Shown one piece after another: positions 52,082 through 60,760 of a stretch of DNA of 64,000 bases. Positions within the stretch are counted from its first letter, which is position 1. Each line of letters opens with the position of its first letter. The notes under the pieces were generated by a model. The model did no database searches. It was not told the origin of the DNA and saw only the letters and a list, made by a program, of their open reading frames with translations. The stretch lies in the IMG/VR virus record IMGVR_UViG_3300021961_000026, positions 62,001 to 126,000 of that record; one strand, written 5' to 3'. This stretch comes from a virus. Position numbers and translations under genes: made by a program.

Positions 52082-54207
52082 ATATATCTACAATACAAAA
52101 AACTCGTTTGCTTGAAAATCTGTATAAGATATTTCATACTTCAGGAGTTATGCCAGATGATCAACAGATTAGAAAGGCATTTAATGACTATTTTACAGTT
52201 AATAAAGCGGGATTCCCACTTAGAGTAGATACAGATATACTTAGGAGTATATCGGTAACTGACGTAGATGTTTTGAATTCTATAATGGCTAATTCAGTTT
52301 TTAATGTTGATATTATTTTTGATTCCATTTTTCAAAATAATGATCAATTAATGGGAACTATCAATGCATTAAATAAAAAATTGGAAAATTTAAAAAAAAG
52401 AAGAATAGAACTAGAGTCTAAGGTAGATGACTTATTATTTTCTAATAATAATTCAGACGGTTTCTTTTATTCTATAACAGAAAACTTTGCATCCCTTAAT
52501 AAATCAGATCTAGATTTTAGCAATGTATATATAAATACTAGTAAAAAGAACGTTGAATTACCATCATTAACATCAGCTAATTACAACAACTTAACTGTAA
52601 ACAATATAGTATCTGCAAGCGCGAATGCATCACTGTCAGTTAACGGATCCATACTACCTGTTAGCATGGATTTATCTTTGTTTAACAATATATTTGATGG
52701 ACTTACAGATACTTATTGGGACTATGAATATAATTCTGCAGAGATTAATTCTTTTTCTTTAAGCATTAGAATACCTTTAAATAGCAATATAGTTATATCT
52801 AAAGTTCAAGGAGTGGTTTCTACTACATCTCCAGTTAACATATACGTTATAGCTAATTATTCCGATACAACTAAGCAGTCTGAAATTAGGACAGTGGATT
52901 CAAGACAGGATTACGGAACATTTACTGCCTCACTTCCTGCTGACAGCTATTCATCTATAGATCTAATTATGTCTAAGATAGAGCCGGATGCTGTAGTTGC
53001 AGGATCAAATAATCCTTATAAATATAAATTCGGTTTAAGAGAATTGATGATAGGATCAAAATACTATGACAAGAACGCAGTTTTTGTATCAGAACCACAC
53101 TCGATACCAAGCACAGACAATTCTACAATATTTATTGATTCCGTTTCTATAGACGTACAAGACCAAGCTGTAAGTGGAACGGAAATTAAATATTATGTAG
53201 CTCAAGACGTTCCATCAGCTACAAGTATTTCAGACTTTAATTGGATTCCAATATCTCCACAGGGATCTGAGTCAGCAGGATTTTCTTCCATTGTTTCTTT
53301 TGAGGGTTCTACAAGAGAAAATATTTTAATTAAATCAGAACCATCAGCTTCAGATCTGCAGCTTACCCCATTAAGTGCTACATCAAAAAATGCAGACGAG
53401 ATTAATCCGTCATCTACCTTGTACACTGGAAAAACAGTATACAAGGTAGCTACTTTGAACAGATCTACAGACTATATCAATCCATCATTGTATGGAAATG
53501 TGGATTCATTTAAGCACTATTATTACATTATGCAGGATACAACAGTTCAAAAATATAAGGATCTTTCATTCTGGTCAACAGAAATTCAACAGAATAAACC
53601 AAATATTTTATCCTCTACCCTAAAAGAACAATTGGGATCAATATATCCAGGGATAACATCTCCCTCAAGCGGATACGTGCAGTCAAAGCTGCTTTGTAAC
53701 TCAGCTCAAAGAGTAATATATACAGTTAATAAAATTAATTATAATTTTAACCTCGCCATATATTTAAATGGAGAGTTGATAGCAGACCTTCCAAATGGTG
53801 TTGTATCTAAAAGTATAGAGTGGAATTTTGTTGAAGGTATAAATAACATAATAATAACCTATGACAAGCCATATAATGGCGTAGCTTCATTTTCACTAAT
53901 GGAAGGAACCAGCTTATCAAAGTTTGGTTCTATATTTGTAGACTATTTTTATTACCTAGATCCTTTTGATTTTGCAAATAAAGAGATAGATAAAGAAAAT
54001 TATTTTACAGTTGATACTATATTTGGAATTAAACAAATATTTTCATCACAAAAATTAGAAGGAACTTGTCGATTTGGTTATACGGCAAAAACAGCAAGAT
54101 CTGTCGAATCCATAAGATTCAGAGCAGATTTGGGTAGGTATGAGAATCCATATTCAACTCCAGTTTTGCAATCTTATAGAATAAAATTTAAGCATTCCAG
54201 TATCTAG
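52078..54207 (+). CDS. Large virion protein, baseplate or fibre (709 aa)
   Basis: The start is GTG 52078, overlapping the previous stop by 4 nt with AAGG upstream. It has a clear coiled coil at residues ~93-122 ('LNKKLENLKKRRIELESKVD'). A beta-sandwich-type region follows at about 180-320, where 'FDGLTDTYWDYEYNSAE' resembles discoidin (F5/8 C) domains. The C-terminal section ends in the shared 'TPVLQSYRIKF' motif. It probably forms trimers through the coiled coil. The receptor or polysaccharide contact suggested by the discoidin-like pattern is inference. Confidence 0.6.
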   Translation: MNISTIQKTRLLENLYKIFHTSGVMPDDQQIRKAFNDYFTVNKAGFPLRVDTDILRSISVTDVDVLNSIMANSVFNVDIIFDSIFQNNDQLMGTINALNKKLENLKKRRIELESKVDDLLFSNNNSDGFFYSITENFASLNKSDLDFSNVYINTSKKNVELPSLTSANYNNLTVNNIVSASANASLSVNGSILPVSMDLSLFNNIFDGLTDTYWDYEYNSAEINSFSLSIRIPLNSNIVISKVQGVVSTTSPVNIYVIANYSDTTKQSEIRTVDSRQDYGTFTASLPADSYSSIDLIMSKIEPDAVVAGSNNPYKYKFGLRELMIGSKYYDKNAVFVSEPHSIPSTDNSTIFIDSVSIDVQDQAVSGTEIKYYVAQDVPSATSISDFNWIPISPQGSESAGFSSIVSFEGSTRENILIKSEPSASDLQLTPLSATSKNADEINPSSTLYTGKTVYKVATLNRSTDYINPSLYGNVDSFKHYYYIMQDTTVQKYKDLSFWSTEIQQNKPNILSSTLKEQLGSIYPGITSPSSGYVQSKLLCNSAQRVIYTVNKINYNFNLAIYLNGELIADLPNGVVSKSIEWNFVEGINNIIITYDKPYNGVASFSLMEGTSLSKFGSIFVDYFYYLDPFDFANKEIDKENYFTVDTIFGIKQIFSSQKLEGTCRFGYTAKTARSVESIRFRADLGRYENPYSTPVLQSYRIKFKHSSI

Positions 54208-54247
54208 TCTATGTGGACAGTACTAATATATAGAAGGTGATTTTTAC

Positions 54248-54655
54248 ATGGGAATAACTTTTTCCAAAAAGTCTAATAGAAGAAGAATAGTAGAGCCTTT
54301 ATTTAATAGATCTAGACAAAAGTATAGGGCTTCTAGAGTAAGCTCATCTGAGATTCTGGAAATGAATTCTTTAATATTAGATCTAGAAAGAATTACAATA
54401 GAACTAGATGAAATAGATGCTTCCGTACTTGCTCAAAGCTACGCTTTAAGCGGAAACATTAAGTCTATATCTTTAGCAGATAAATTGAATGATGGACCTG
54501 ACTATGATATTGATGGAATTGAAATCAATATAGATGATCCTAGCACTTCTTACGGATCTTCAATACAGAATCTATCAATAAAAAATAACAATATATTGTC
54601 AGCAAGACTTTCAAGAATTGAAAATAAAATAAAGAGACTAGAAAACGGATTATAA
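54248..54655 (+). CDS. Small baseplate-associated protein (135 aa)
   Basis: ATG 54248 has GAAGGTGA upstream in a 40-bp gap. The product begins with a basic segment ('KKSNRRRIVEPLFNRSRQK') and then two amphipathic helices ('LILDLERITIELDEIDASVL' and a C-terminal 'LSRIENKIKRLENGL'), so it is likely oligomeric. It may be a fibre-trimer adaptor or chaperone for the neighbouring adhesins. No family is recognised. Confidence 0.55.
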   Translation: MGITFSKKSNRRRIVEPLFNRSRQKYRASRVSSSEILEMNSLILDLERITIELDEIDASVLAQSYALSGNIKSISLADKLNDGPDYDIDGIEINIDDPSTSYGSSIQNLSIKNNNILSARLSRIENKIKRLENGL

Positions 54656-54656
54656 A

Positions 54657-55919
54657 ATGTCAGAAATTATTAGAACACAAAAAAGAGACATTCGATATAA
54701 TGGCATTGTTGATAGCGCAGACTATAATGCCAGAATTGAAGAAAATTATCAAGATCTTGTAACGCTTTACAATAAAGCAAATACACTAGAATCAAAACTA
54801 CAGCAGGCTTTTGAAAGAGTTATTAAAGATCACGCATTCCTATCCAATGCCGTGCAAGATCTAGAGGATCGCTTAGCTGCCTTAGAGGCAAATGATTCTG
54901 TCTTATCTCTTTATAGTGCAACTCAGATAGATTACGCAACGTTTTTATCTACGGCATACACTATTTCTTCAACTGACCTTCTTAGCTTTGATCCATACTA
55001 TAACACTATAAGTTTACCGATTGTTTCTGGTTCATCAACCTCAAAGGTCAAGTTTTACAATCCAACAACAGGTCAAGTTGTTCCTGATTTCTTTAAAACT
55101 TCAATAGACAATTCTTATTCTGGAGTTGATTCAAGTGGATCCGTAGTTGATACCACTCCAACATACTACGCAATATTAGATGATCCAAATAAGATATGGA
55201 AAAGAAACATTGTCTCCAATACGGCTAACAATGCCGGAGCACAAATGATGTTTTACGTAAAAATTCCAACAGAATATACTGGCTCAAACAAGACTAATTG
55301 CATAAAGTTCAATCCATATCCAATGAGATCCGTAGATATATTTTCTATAGAATATACTACTAATTCAAATCCAAATCTTATCGAGTCAGATGGTTGGTAT
55401 GACTTGAACGTTGATGGTCTATATAATGGGCAGACTGCTGCTATAGGCAAGGTTCCACCTGGTGGATGGGCCACTGCAGGTTCGGATAAAATATCAAATT
55501 CTGGACCATTATGTTTTTATTTTGGTGATCTAGAAATCACTGCAATTAGAATAAAAATGAATCAAAGAAATTACTTTAAAGAATTGAATAGATATATATA
55601 TAGCTATGGATTATCGGATCTTGATATTAGATATGATAAATTTTTGACTACTGGCAAGACTATTGTTAAGTTTGATGCACCAAGTGGTAAGTTAATATCG
55701 GAAGTAACAAACGTTACCCCATACATATATAATGTGCCTCCAAGTCTACTATCTACAGCATTTAGCTATAGGGTTATTTATGAGGACGGTGGATCCTACA
55801 CCCTTAGCAATCCAGGTTCATCAAGTTCTGTTTGGATTGAGGTCACATTGAATATGTTAGACGATAAAACTCCACCAGTTTTATCAGATTTAAAGGTAGA
55901 ATGCGATTTTATCGTATAA
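54657..55919 (+). CDS. Tail fibre-type protein with N-terminal coiled coil (420 aa)
   Basis: ATG 54657 follows the previous stop by 1 bp. The first ~80 residues form a long helix with heptad character ('LESKLQQAFERVIKDHAFL', 'LEDRLAALEAND'). The rest is beta-rich with a jelly-roll-like centre containing 'FYVKIPTEYTG'-like strands and the shared C-terminal 'TPPVLSDLKVECDF'. A trimeric short tail fibre is the simplest reading. It ends the large structural run; a 66-bp gap with a strong ribosome-binding site follows. Confidence 0.6.
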   Translation: MSEIIRTQKRDIRYNGIVDSADYNARIEENYQDLVTLYNKANTLESKLQQAFERVIKDHAFLSNAVQDLEDRLAALEANDSVLSLYSATQIDYATFLSTAYTISSTDLLSFDPYYNTISLPIVSGSSTSKVKFYNPTTGQVVPDFFKTSIDNSYSGVDSSGSVVDTTPTYYAILDDPNKIWKRNIVSNTANNAGAQMMFYVKIPTEYTGSNKTNCIKFNPYPMRSVDIFSIEYTTNSNPNLIESDGWYDLNVDGLYNGQTAAIGKVPPGGWATAGSDKISNSGPLCFYFGDLEITAIRIKMNQRNYFKELNRYIYSYGLSDLDIRYDKFLTTGKTIVKFDAPSGKLISEVTNVTPYIYNVPPSLLSTAFSYRVIYEDGGSYTLSNPGSSSSVWIEVTLNMLDDKTPPVLSDLKVECDFIV

Positions 55920-55985
55920 TTAAGATTACAATATAGGGATTACCCTTTTACTATTAAGACATACAAATCCACAAGGAGACTATAA

Positions 55986-56612
55986 ATGGCAACTTTTTAC
56001 GTTGGACCAAGACCAGTTCTAAAGGGTAGGTCAACCGCTGAGATGACCAATCCATATACCTCTATGACTGGCAAAGCTAAGGGTACTGGAACATATTCAT
56101 ACTACCCACTTTACAGCACCAGTCACGTCTTGGATGGTGCTCCAGACAATCATTTTGCTCCAGGTACTGGTCAGTTCCCTGGCAATAGATTTTTATCACA
56201 GCTTTTTAATGGAACTACACTTTATGTGCATCCACTTTCTGGCACTTTCCCCAATGGTAGTGCAACATACGATGGTGCAAGATTCCGTCCTCTAGAATTC
56301 AAGGGGCTCAGTGGTGCAGCTGCTTTCCCATCAGGGTATGGTCATGCAGATAGAGTTAGCGAATATAGTTACAATAACTATATCTTTGACGGTGTTACTT
56401 CTGCTAATGCGTTTGCAAATACAGGCCATGCAGCAAGAACAGAGGCTCAAGGCGCACCAGCTTCATTTGGTGTATTTAGACCAACTGAAGCACAAGGCGT
56501 AACTAGTGCCAAGGTTTTTACAGCTGGCTATGGTCAGGCAAATGTTACTAGTGATTATGGCAGAGAAAAAGTTAAAGAATGGTACGGTGTTCCGTCAGCA
56601 AAAGCTCTCTAA
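55986..56612 (+). CDS. Small repeat protein, possible virion decoration or fibre-tip protein (208 aa)
   Basis: ATG 55986 is preceded by AAGGAG at ideal spacing. The sequence is Gly/Tyr/Ala/Phe-rich with three to four imperfect repeats of the type G-x-(S/T)-x-A-x-x-F-x-x-(G)-Y-G-x-A-x-x-x-S-x-Y, for example 'GLSGAAAFPSGYGHADRVSE' and 'GVTSAKVFTAGYGQANVTSD'. A further repeat begins at the C-terminus ('GVPSAKAL') and is cut by TAA. The codon choice is less AT-biased than in the neighbours, suggesting high expression. The repeats suggest a beta-solenoid or surface protein. The stop context CTC-TAA may allow a +1 shift into the membrane protein that follows. Confidence 0.6.
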   Translation: MATFYVGPRPVLKGRSTAEMTNPYTSMTGKAKGTGTYSYYPLYSTSHVLDGAPDNHFAPGTGQFPGNRFLSQLFNGTTLYVHPLSGTFPNGSATYDGARFRPLEFKGLSGAAAFPSGYGHADRVSEYSYNNYIFDGVTSANAFANTGHAARTEAQGAPASFGVFRPTEAQGVTSAKVFTAGYGQANVTSDYGREKVKEWYGVPSAKAL

Positions 56613-56616
56613 TATT
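56604..56616 (+). other. Candidate +1 frameshift or re-initiation site CTC-TAA-T
   Basis: The repeat protein ends GCT CTC TAA. A +1 slip at CTC gives AAT ATT TTA TCC, in frame with a conserved-looking membrane protein that has no ATG, GTG or TTG near its beginning and no Shine-Dalgarno sequence. The Leu codon before UAA resembles prfB (CUU-UGA). The alternatives are an ATT start at 56614 or the in-frame GTG at 56506. Confidence 0.3.
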
Positions 56617-56880
56617 TTATCCAATCCTATTAGTCTAGAAAAAGATAGTAGGAAGTCTGGACTAATAGGCTGGATCGGTCTCATAGGTATCATAGTTTTA
56701 TATGATGTTTATGCGATAAAAACTAAAAAGATCGAAACATTAACTAGATCTTTTTGGCGTCACACAGAACAGACAATTGGAAAAAATATATTTATAGGAG
56801 CGTGGTTAGGTTTAACTTTCCATCTTTTGTTGGAAAAGATGATTAGGAAAAAGTATCTGAGTAAGATAGGAAAATTTTAA
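56614..56880 (+). CDS. Small membrane protein, start codon uncertain (about 88 aa)
   Basis: The frame is open from upstream, and the region with protein character begins near 56614 (ATT). It encodes a polar N-terminus, a transmembrane segment 'GLIGWIGLIGIIVLYDVYAI', a basic loop, a second hydrophobic segment 'NIFIGAWLGLTFHLLLEK' and a basic tail. Two membrane helices and the location after tail genes could suit a holin-like or envelope-associated protein, but no lysin follows. GTG 56506 within the previous gene is the only standard start, and it would add an implausible Gln/Leu-rich leader. The gene itself is convincing; the start is not. Confidence 0.55.
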   Translation: MLSNPISLEKDSRKSGLIGWIGLIGIIVLYDVYAIKTKKIETLTRSFWRHTEQTIGKNIFIGAWLGLTFHLLLEKMIRKKYLSKIGKF

Positions 56881-56904
56881 TCAGGAATAACACCTAGATA
56901 CAAT

Positions 56905-56930
56905 TTGAGCTACTGGCTCTGTGATATAAT
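56905..56930 (+). promoter_or_regulatory. Extended -10 promoter in the intergenic region
   Basis: TGATATAAT at 56922-56930 is a perfect extended -10 element. TTGAGC at 56905-56910 lies 14 bp upstream, short for a -35, but extended -10 promoters tolerate a weak -35. The predicted start is near 56937, leading straight into a short segment that ends in a strong terminator. Confidence 0.55.
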
Positions 56931-56936
56931 TATCCC

Positions 56937-57002
56937 ACAGTGTTAGTAGGCGGTAATCACAAACATAGTTGTCCCGCCCGAAAGGGCGGGACTAATGTTT
57001 TT
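56937..57002 (+). ncRNA. Candidate ~65-nt small RNA
   Basis: Between the extended -10 promoter and the GC-rich terminator lies about 35 nt of unique sequence with no start codon/Shine-Dalgarno pair, plus the terminator hairpin. A discrete transcript of about 65 nt is predicted. It could be a phage small RNA, or simply a promoter firing into an attenuator ahead of the nucleotide-metabolism genes. I see no tRNA cloverleaf in it. Confidence 0.35.
56971..57002 (+). terminator. Rho-independent terminator, GC-rich
   Basis: A perfect 9-bp stem, GTCCCGCCC with GGGCGGGAC, carries a GAAA tetraloop and is followed by TAATGTTTTTA. In this AT-rich genome it is the most GC-rich element of the window. It closes the structural transcript and any RNA started at 56937, separating the tail module from the RNR module. 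Confidence 0.85.
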
Positions 57003-57047
57003 ATTGCAGGCTTTTATGGGTTTAGATGGTTTTATAAGGGATTATAA

Positions 57048-57749
57048 ATGTCTTATCAAGATTTAGAAAAAGTAGTTAATGAACGAGTTATTTCAGTTGA
57101 AGTAGCGGAAAAATATCTCACCATTTTTCTTGGACCTCATGACTGGAAGAAAGCTTTATTAAAACTATGGGAGTCTTCAGGGGCTAAGAGAAAAGACGCA
57201 GAAGAACGAAAAGAGTTTGTAAAAAAATCCATAAGTTGTGCAGTACTTCTCAACTATACAGAAAAGAGTGCTATACCCAAACCACCCGATAATCTATTGT
57301 ATTGGTGTTCTGGATGGCTTCAGTTTAAAGAAAGAGATTGGTTTAAAATGTTTCAAGATCTCTTAAAAGAAGACATTAAAATCGCTGAGGATAGAAATAA
57401 AGCAATTATGTTAGGTATAATAGATCCAATTGATATATCTCCAGTTACTAGACAAGCATTTAATTGGCTTTACAATGCAGCAAAAGATAATGGATATGTA
57501 AATGAAGATAACGCAGATGAGTTAAAATCAAAGTTTTCCAATTTAGTTATGGCTTACGGTGGTGCAGTTGTTTGTAATATTTTTATGAATCACGAAAATG
57601 TTATAAAGAACATGTTCAACTGGAGAAGTGGATACTTTTTTGAAAGAGAAATACACAAAATATACACAACAGATCAAATACTTAAGATTAAAAATTTAGA
57701 GTTACAAAAAGCAAATCAAAATTACGTTAAAAAGATACAAGCAAAATAA
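57048..57749 (+). CDS. Unknown protein (233 aa) upstream of RNR
   Basis: ATG 57048 follows AAGGGA. The product is all-alpha and charged, with Trp-rich patches ('YWCSGWLQFKERDWFKMFQD') and a central helical repeat-like region. No membrane segment, zinc site or nucleotide-binding motif is visible. It precedes the ribonucleotide reductase by 17 bp and is probably cotranscribed with it, so a role in nucleotide metabolism or takeover of the host is possible, but I do not recognise it. Confidence 0.6.
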   Translation: MSYQDLEKVVNERVISVEVAEKYLTIFLGPHDWKKALLKLWESSGAKRKDAEERKEFVKKSISCAVLLNYTEKSAIPKPPDNLLYWCSGWLQFKERDWFKMFQDLLKEDIKIAEDRNKAIMLGIIDPIDISPVTRQAFNWLYNAAKDNGYVNEDNADELKSKFSNLVMAYGGAVVCNIFMNHENVIKNMFNWRSGYFFEREIHKIYTTDQILKIKNLELQKANQNYVKKIQAK

Positions 57750-57766
57750 TTTACAAGGAGATAAAA

Positions 57767-59698
57767 ATGCAATCCGATATTCTTTCAGAAGAATTTGTAC
57801 AGTCCTACGCAACAAAAACGCCACCTTGGGGCTTTAATGGAATGGGTGAGATAGTCTACAAGAGAACCTATTCTAGGGACATTGAATCTTTGGGAAGAAA
57901 AGAAAACTGGCATGAGACAATTGCCCGTTGCGTTAACGGAGCTCAAGAAATTGGTGCTAATTACACCAAGGAAGAAGCTGAAAGATTATTTGATTACATA
58001 TTTAACCTTAAGGGTACTTTTTCTGGTCGTGCTTTATGGCAGTTGGGTACACCGCTAGTTAAGAAGATGAGTGGTGTTTCACTTGTAAACTGCTGGATGA
58101 CAACAATATCAAAAGTAGATGACTTTAAATTCTTAATGGATCACCTAATGCTTGGTGGTGGTGTTGGATATACAGTGGAAAGAGCATCTGTGCATGAGTT
58201 TCCAAAGGTTAAAGATGTTGACCATATCAGACATGAGCGTTCAAACGATGCCGACTTTATAGTTCCTGATTCAAGATTTGGCTGGTCAGAATTACTTGGT
58301 AAAGTTCTTGATAGCTATTTCTGCACTGGCAAATCTTTTACCTATTCAACTATTCTTATTCGTGGTTTTGGTGCACCGCTAAAAACGTTTGGCGGAACAG
58401 CATCAGGTCCAGAGGTCCTCATCGAAGGAATAACCGACATATGTAAGATTCTTAGTTCAAGAGCTGGGAAGAAGATTAGGTCAATTGATGCCCTTGATAT
58501 TGCTAACATTATTGGCAAGGTGGTAGTAGCAGGTTCGGCACGTCGTTCAGCTCAAATTGCAATTGGAGATCCTGATGATTTCTTATTCCTTCGCGCAAAA
58601 AATTGGGGTAAGGGTGATATTCCTGGTTGGAGAGCTAATTCAAATAACTCAATATATGCAGACGCATATGATGAAATCATTGAAGAATTCTGGAAAGGTT
58701 ATGACGGCTCAGGTGAACCATATGGTCTTATCAATAGAGCACTTATCAGAAAAAATGGTAGATTAGGAGAAAAGGTTAATGACTCAAAAGTTATTGGTAC
58801 GAACCCATGTGGTGAAATCGGTCTGGAAGACGGAGAGCCTTGCAACCTTGCAGAAATTTTTCTACCAAATATATCTTCAAAAGAAGAATTAATCGATCTT
58901 AGCAAGCTTCTTTACAAGACGCAGAAAGCCATTACAACTCTTGCTTACCCATATCAAAAGAGTATGGAAGTAATTGCAAAGAACCGTAGACTCGGTCAGG
59001 GAATTACTGGATGGTTGCAATCAACTCAAGAACAGCTTTCCTGGGTTAGCGATTGCTACAATGAGCTTAAGTCATTTGACTCAGAGTGGTCGAAGAATTT
59101 AGGTATCAACCCATCAATTAAGCTAACAACTGTCAAGCCTAGCGGAACCCTAAGCTTGTTAGCGGGTGTTACGCCAGGAATTCACCCAGCTTATGCAAAA
59201 CATTACATTCGCAGAGTAAGAATGGGTAGCAGCGATCCACTGGTTCAGTACTGTAGAGACAAGGGATACAAGGTTGTTTATGATGTTGGTATTGACGGTA
59301 AAGAAAATCACACTATTTGTGTTGTTGAATTTCCAGCAGAAACTCCCGACCACGCTACGTTAGCTAAGGATTTAACTGCAATTAATCAGCTTGAATGGGT
59401 TGTTAAGGCTCAGTCTAATTGGGCAGATAATAACGTTAGTGTTACTGTATATTATAGAAAAGAAGAACTTAATGATATACAGGATTGGCTAAAAGCAAAT
59501 TATAAGAATAAGGTTAAGTCTGTATCATTCCTTCTTCATAGTGAGCATGGTTTTGCTCTTGCTCCATATGAAGAGATTAGTGAAGATGAATACAACAAGC
59601 TTAAGTCAAAGATTAAGGAAGTGTCATTTACTGATATATCTGGAGATTTTTCTCTTGATGATTTAGAGTGCGCTACCGGAGCTTGTCCAATAAAGTAG
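57767..59698 (+). CDS. nrdJ: Adenosylcobalamin-dependent (class II) ribonucleotide reductase
   Basis: ATG 57767 has AAGGAG at ideal spacing. The 643-aa product is of the monomeric ribonucleoside-triphosphate reductase type and reduces NTPs to dNTPs for phage DNA synthesis using coenzyme B12. Key residues are present: Cys109 in 'VNCWMT' and Cys359 in 'GEPCNLAE' match the redox pair, Cys348 and Glu350 in 'NPCGEIG' match the thiyl cysteine and its Glu, and the C-terminal CATGAC (635-640) matches the CxxxxC re-reducing pair. 'KPSGTLSLLAGVTPGIHP' is the substrate-binding loop. It is shorter than the ~740-aa Lactobacillus enzyme but complete in motifs. B12 must come from the host or environment. 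The gene carries the 9-mer AACGGAGCT in the harmless frame. Confidence 0.93.
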   Translation: MQSDILSEEFVQSYATKTPPWGFNGMGEIVYKRTYSRDIESLGRKENWHETIARCVNGAQEIGANYTKEEAERLFDYIFNLKGTFSGRALWQLGTPLVKKMSGVSLVNCWMTTISKVDDFKFLMDHLMLGGGVGYTVERASVHEFPKVKDVDHIRHERSNDADFIVPDSRFGWSELLGKVLDSYFCTGKSFTYSTILIRGFGAPLKTFGGTASGPEVLIEGITDICKILSSRAGKKIRSIDALDIANIIGKVVVAGSARRSAQIAIGDPDDFLFLRAKNWGKGDIPGWRANSNNSIYADAYDEIIEEFWKGYDGSGEPYGLINRALIRKNGRLGEKVNDSKVIGTNPCGEIGLEDGEPCNLAEIFLPNISSKEELIDLSKLLYKTQKAITTLAYPYQKSMEVIAKNRRLGQGITGWLQSTQEQLSWVSDCYNELKSFDSEWSKNLGINPSIKLTTVKPSGTLSLLAGVTPGIHPAYAKHYIRRVRMGSSDPLVQYCRDKGYKVVYDVGIDGKENHTICVVEFPAETPDHATLAKDLTAINQLEWVVKAQSNWADNNVSVTVYYRKEELNDIQDWLKANYKNKVKSVSFLLHSEHGFALAPYEEISEDEYNKLKSKIKEVSFTDISGDFSLDDLECATGACPIK

Positions 59699-59706
59699 AG
59701 CTTAAA

Positions 59707-60042
59707 ATGTCTGATGAACATATGGATAATGATAAGATAAACGAATTATTTTCCGAAATCATAAAATCAACAAATATCAATGAAGTAAATGAAGATAAGG
59801 AAAAGCTTCTTGCCTATGACCTAAAGCAGCTTGTATTATTGCAGGAGGTTTTAGGCGATTGTGTTTCTAATGTTTCTCAAATCATTTTTATGTTACTTAG
59901 TAATGAACCGCCTATTAATGAGGATATACCTGAAGTTTTAGATATTTTATATAAGTCAGGTGAAGATTTAAACAACTGTATGGTAGAATTGTTCATTGAA
60001 TTAGATCAGAGTTTTAATATTGACGAGGAAGAAGATGAGTGA
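59707..60042 (+). CDS. Small acidic protein (111 aa)
   Basis: The frame is open further upstream inside the RNR gene, but ATG 59707 gives the natural start after the RNR stop. The product is acidic and helical with a terminal Glu/Asp run ('NIDEEEDE'). No motif is recognised. It overlaps the ThyX start by 8 nt, so it is translated as part of the nucleotide operon. Possible roles are a small regulator or host-takeover protein; this is context only. Confidence 0.55.
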   Translation: MSDEHMDNDKINELFSEIIKSTNINEVNEDKEKLLAYDLKQLVLLQEVLGDCVSNVSQIIFMLLSNEPPINEDIPEVLDILYKSGEDLNNCMVELFIELDQSFNIDEEEDE

Positions 60043-60760
60043 AAACATTGCTTTAGAGAAGCAAAACAATTTTATTGATGTTTTAGATAAAGGTTATGTT
60101 AGATTAGTTGACACAATGGGATCGGATTTATCCGTTGCCAATGCTGCTCGCGCCTCTTATGCAAAAGAGAGTAAAGAAATTAGCCCTGGTGATGCACGAC
60201 TGATTGATTTCTTAGCAAGAGAAAATCACATGTCACCGTTCAGACATGCTTTTGCTACATTTGAATTTAAAGCACCACTCATGGTAGCTAGACAGCATTG
60301 GAAATATGTTGTAGGCTCAGACCATACAATGGATTCTTGGAATGAGTCATCTAGACGATATATAACTATGGAGCCAGAATTCTATATTCCAAAAAACGAT
60401 GAATGGAGAATGGCACCAGAAAATTCAAAGCAGGGATCTGGTGGTCCGGTTGATCCATGGACTGGTTCAATTCTTACTGAGAATTTAATTAAATACGTTG
60501 AACAAGGTGAAGCTATTTATAATTTAGCCCTTGAATCTGGGGTAGCCCCTGAACAGGCTAGACTTATGTTACCAGCTTATGGAATGTATGTAGTATATAG
60601 ATGGTCATGTTCTTTGCAGTCCGTGTGTCTCTTTCTTAATCAAAGACTTGAGCACGATTCCCAATATGAAATTAGAGAATATGCAAAGGCAGTGCATCAT
60701 TTGATAGCTCCAGTTTTTCCTGTCACAATCAATTGTCTGGTTCATAAAAATGATATATGA
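60035..60760 (+). CDS. thyX: Flavin-dependent thymidylate synthase
   Basis: ATG 60035 is chosen over the in-frame TTG at 60020 because GAGGAAG lies directly upstream. The 241-aa product has the ThyX signature: 'MVARQHWKYVVG' followed by 'DSWNESSRRY', a variant of RHRxxSxNExSxRY, and 'APEQARLMLPAYGMY' with the catalytic-site Arg region. It makes dTMP from dUMP with FAD, NADPH and methylene-tetrahydrofolate, complementing the RNR upstream and the deaminase downstream. Confidence 0.93.
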   Translation: MSENIALEKQNNFIDVLDKGYVRLVDTMGSDLSVANAARASYAKESKEISPGDARLIDFLARENHMSPFRHAFATFEFKAPLMVARQHWKYVVGSDHTMDSWNESSRRYITMEPEFYIPKNDEWRMAPENSKQGSGGPVDPWTGSILTENLIKYVEQGEAIYNLALESGVAPEQARLMLPAYGMYVVYRWSCSLQSVCLFLNQRLEHDSQYEIREYAKAVHHLIAPVFPVTINCLVHKNDI

